Below, one piece after another: positions 4,756 through 5,912 of a stretch of DNA of 5,912 nucleotides (the first letter of the stretch is position 1; each line of letters begins with the position of its first letter). The stretch comes from JAEZHK01 sp964575255 (GTDB lineage: Bacteria; Bacillota; Clostridia; Christensenellales; Aristaeellaceae): assembly GCA_964575255.1 (NCBI GenBank), contig CAZNPZ010000091.1:1-5912 (forward strand). The letters run 5' to 3'. The notes beneath the pieces were generated by a model. It ran no database searches. It saw only the letters and a program-made list of their open reading frames with translations, and was not told where the DNA came from. The position numbers were made by a program, and so were the translations under genes.

Positions 4756-5912
4756 TCAGCCGACCGCGAGGTCTTCCACCGCGATGTCGAGCTTCTCTTT
4801 CAGCGCCTTCATCGCGCCGGCGGTGTCGCAGGCACCGGTCGTCCGGTACTGTTCCACCAGATCCTGCAGCGTGGCGGCCCACTCGGTCGTGGTCTCGAAG
4901 AAATAGGGCTGCGGCGTGAACTGGATGGTCGCGTTCGGGAGCAGCACATCCAGCGCTTCCAGGTAGCCGAAGGACTTGCCGACGACGGACTTATAGGCGT
5001 CAGACTCGGCGACAGACTTGCGCGGGCTGTCGGCGCAGGCGCCTTCGGTGCCGGAGAAGAGCATGAACTCAGGGCTGGTGAAGTACTGCAGGAACAGCCA
5101 CGCCGCGCCCTTGTTGTCGGAGTTGGCGTTCATGCCCATCGACCACACCCACACGTTGGACTTGATGTCCTTCTCGGTCAGGCCCGAGCCATCCGGCACG
5201 ACGCCGGGGAACCAGCCCAGGTTGCCGCTCTCGGCGGAAGCGCCCGCCGGATAGTTCTGGAAGTAGCCGTTGCAGGTGGCGTCATACAGCATTGCCGTTA
5301 CGCCCGCGCCCAGGTGAGAGCCAGCCTCGTACCAGGTGAAGGTCGCCCACTGCGGCGAGGAGCCTTCGACAACCAGCTTGACCCAGTAGTCGGTCATCGC
5401 GATGGCCTCGGGGCTGTCCAGCTTGCAGACCAGCTTGCCGTCCTCGATCGCGAAGTCCTTGGCGCCCCAGGTGGAGAACAGCGTCATGTAGCCCGGATGG
5501 ATGGTCGCCCAGTTGCGGGTGCCGCGGACCGCGATGCCGTAGGAGCCGGTGCCGTTCCACTCCTTGAGGCTCTTGGAGAGCTCAAGCAGTTCGCCGGTGG
5601 TGGTGGGGAGCTTGATGCCCTTCTCGTCAAAGTACTTCTTGTTGTAGGCGATGTTGTTGAGCTCATAGCCCATCGGCAGCGCCCACTGCGAGCCGCCGCC
5701 CACCGGATGGCCGGGGACGCAGTCCCACGCCAGGGTGCCGACGACGCCGGGGTAGAAGTCCGCGAAGTTGTAGGTGGGCTCGGTCACGGCCGGGTCATTG
5801 AAATACTTCTCCAGCGGCTCCATGTAGCCGGCGGAAGCGTATTCCCAGACCTGATAGGCGCCGGTCATGAAGATGTCCGGCTCGCCGCTCTTGGAGGAAA
5901 GCGCGATGTTCA
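4756..5912 (-). CDS. Extracellular solute-binding protein of the carbohydrate ABC importer (N-terminus missing)
   Basis: About 385 residues are visible; the reading frame stays open to the right edge, 14 codons upstream of the first Met (5868), reading NIALSSKSGEPDIF. That Met is therefore internal, and the signal peptide and start lie outside the window. The protein belongs to the family-1 sugar-binding proteins (MalE-like, CUT1): it has the early PDIF strand, ALPMGYELNNIAYNKKYFDEKG (hinge/substrate lobe), a mid-region GIAVRGTRNWATIH, TWYEAGSHLGAG and VWVWSMGMNANSDNKGAAWLF near the second lobe. The TWYEAGSHLGAG region resembles, from memory, sorbitol/mannitol (SmoE-like) binding proteins, which hints at a polyol or small sugar. 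Aromatic residues are abundant (many Trp and Tyr), as expected of a sugar site. Five cysteines occur in the visible part. The TGA stop is at 4758-4756. It is first in this operon segment. Confidence 0.92.
   Translation of the reverse strand, partial: NIALSSKSGEPDIFMTGAYQVWEYASAGYMEPLEKYFNDPAVTEPTYNFADFYPGVVGTLAWDCVPGHPVGGGSQWALPMGYELNNIAYNKKYFDEKGIKLPTTTGELLELSKSLKEWNGTGSYGIAVRGTRNWATIHPGYMTLFSTWGAKDFAIEDGKLVCKLDSPEAIAMTDYWVKLVVEGSSPQWATFTWYEAGSHLGAGVTAMLYDATCNGYFQNYPAGASAESGNLGWFPGVVPDGSGLTEKDIKSNVWVWSMGMNANSDNKGAAWLFLQYFTSPEFMLFSGTEGACADSPRKSVAESDAYKSVVGKSFGYLEALDVLLPNATIQFTPQPYFFETTTEWAATLQDLVEQYRTTGACDTAGAMKALKEKLDIAVEDLAVG

Overview
The window is a GC-rich bacterial segment in which every supported gene lies on the minus strand, so the functional order runs from right to left. 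It reads as most of one carbohydrate-uptake operon of the MalEFGK (CUT1) ABC-importer type, followed by the start of a zinc-dependent polyol dehydrogenase gene. No ribosomal or other taxonomic marker is present. Strong AGGAGG-like ribosome binding sites, a TTG start and very tight gene packing would fit a GC-rich member of the Bacillota (Clostridia-like) or Chloroflexota, but this is a weak guess.

Layout in transcription order. (1) 5912-4756: extracellular solute-binding protein, its N-terminus cut off by the window edge. (2) 4755-4660: a 96-nt gap with a perfect 14-bp hairpin and the ribosome binding site of the next gene. (3) 4659-3658: MalF-like permease, TTG start. (4) 3661-2840: MalG-like permease, overlapping the previous gene by ATGA. 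(5) 2829-1669: first ABC ATPase. (6) 1665-544: second, different ABC ATPase. (7) 543-428: a 116-nt gap with a candidate promoter, a 9-bp direct repeat at a 20-bp period and a short inverted repeat. (8) 427-1: N-terminal 142 codons of a medium-chain zinc alcohol dehydrogenase resembling erythritol/L-threitol dehydrogenases (EltD type), cut off by the left edge.

Working model (inference): the binding protein captures a sugar or sugar alcohol outside the cell, the two permeases form the channel, and the two ATPases probably pair as a heterodimer. The dehydrogenase would then oxidise the imported polyol. The dehydrogenase family points to a polyol, possibly a tetritol, as substrate, but no residue in the transporter proves this.

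The points most worth a second look are the Glu in place of the Q-loop Gln in both ATPases, the LSNGQ signature in only one of them, the hairpin between binding-protein and permease genes, and the repeat-rich control region before the dehydrogenase. No CRISPR array, RNA gene or mobile element was recognised.
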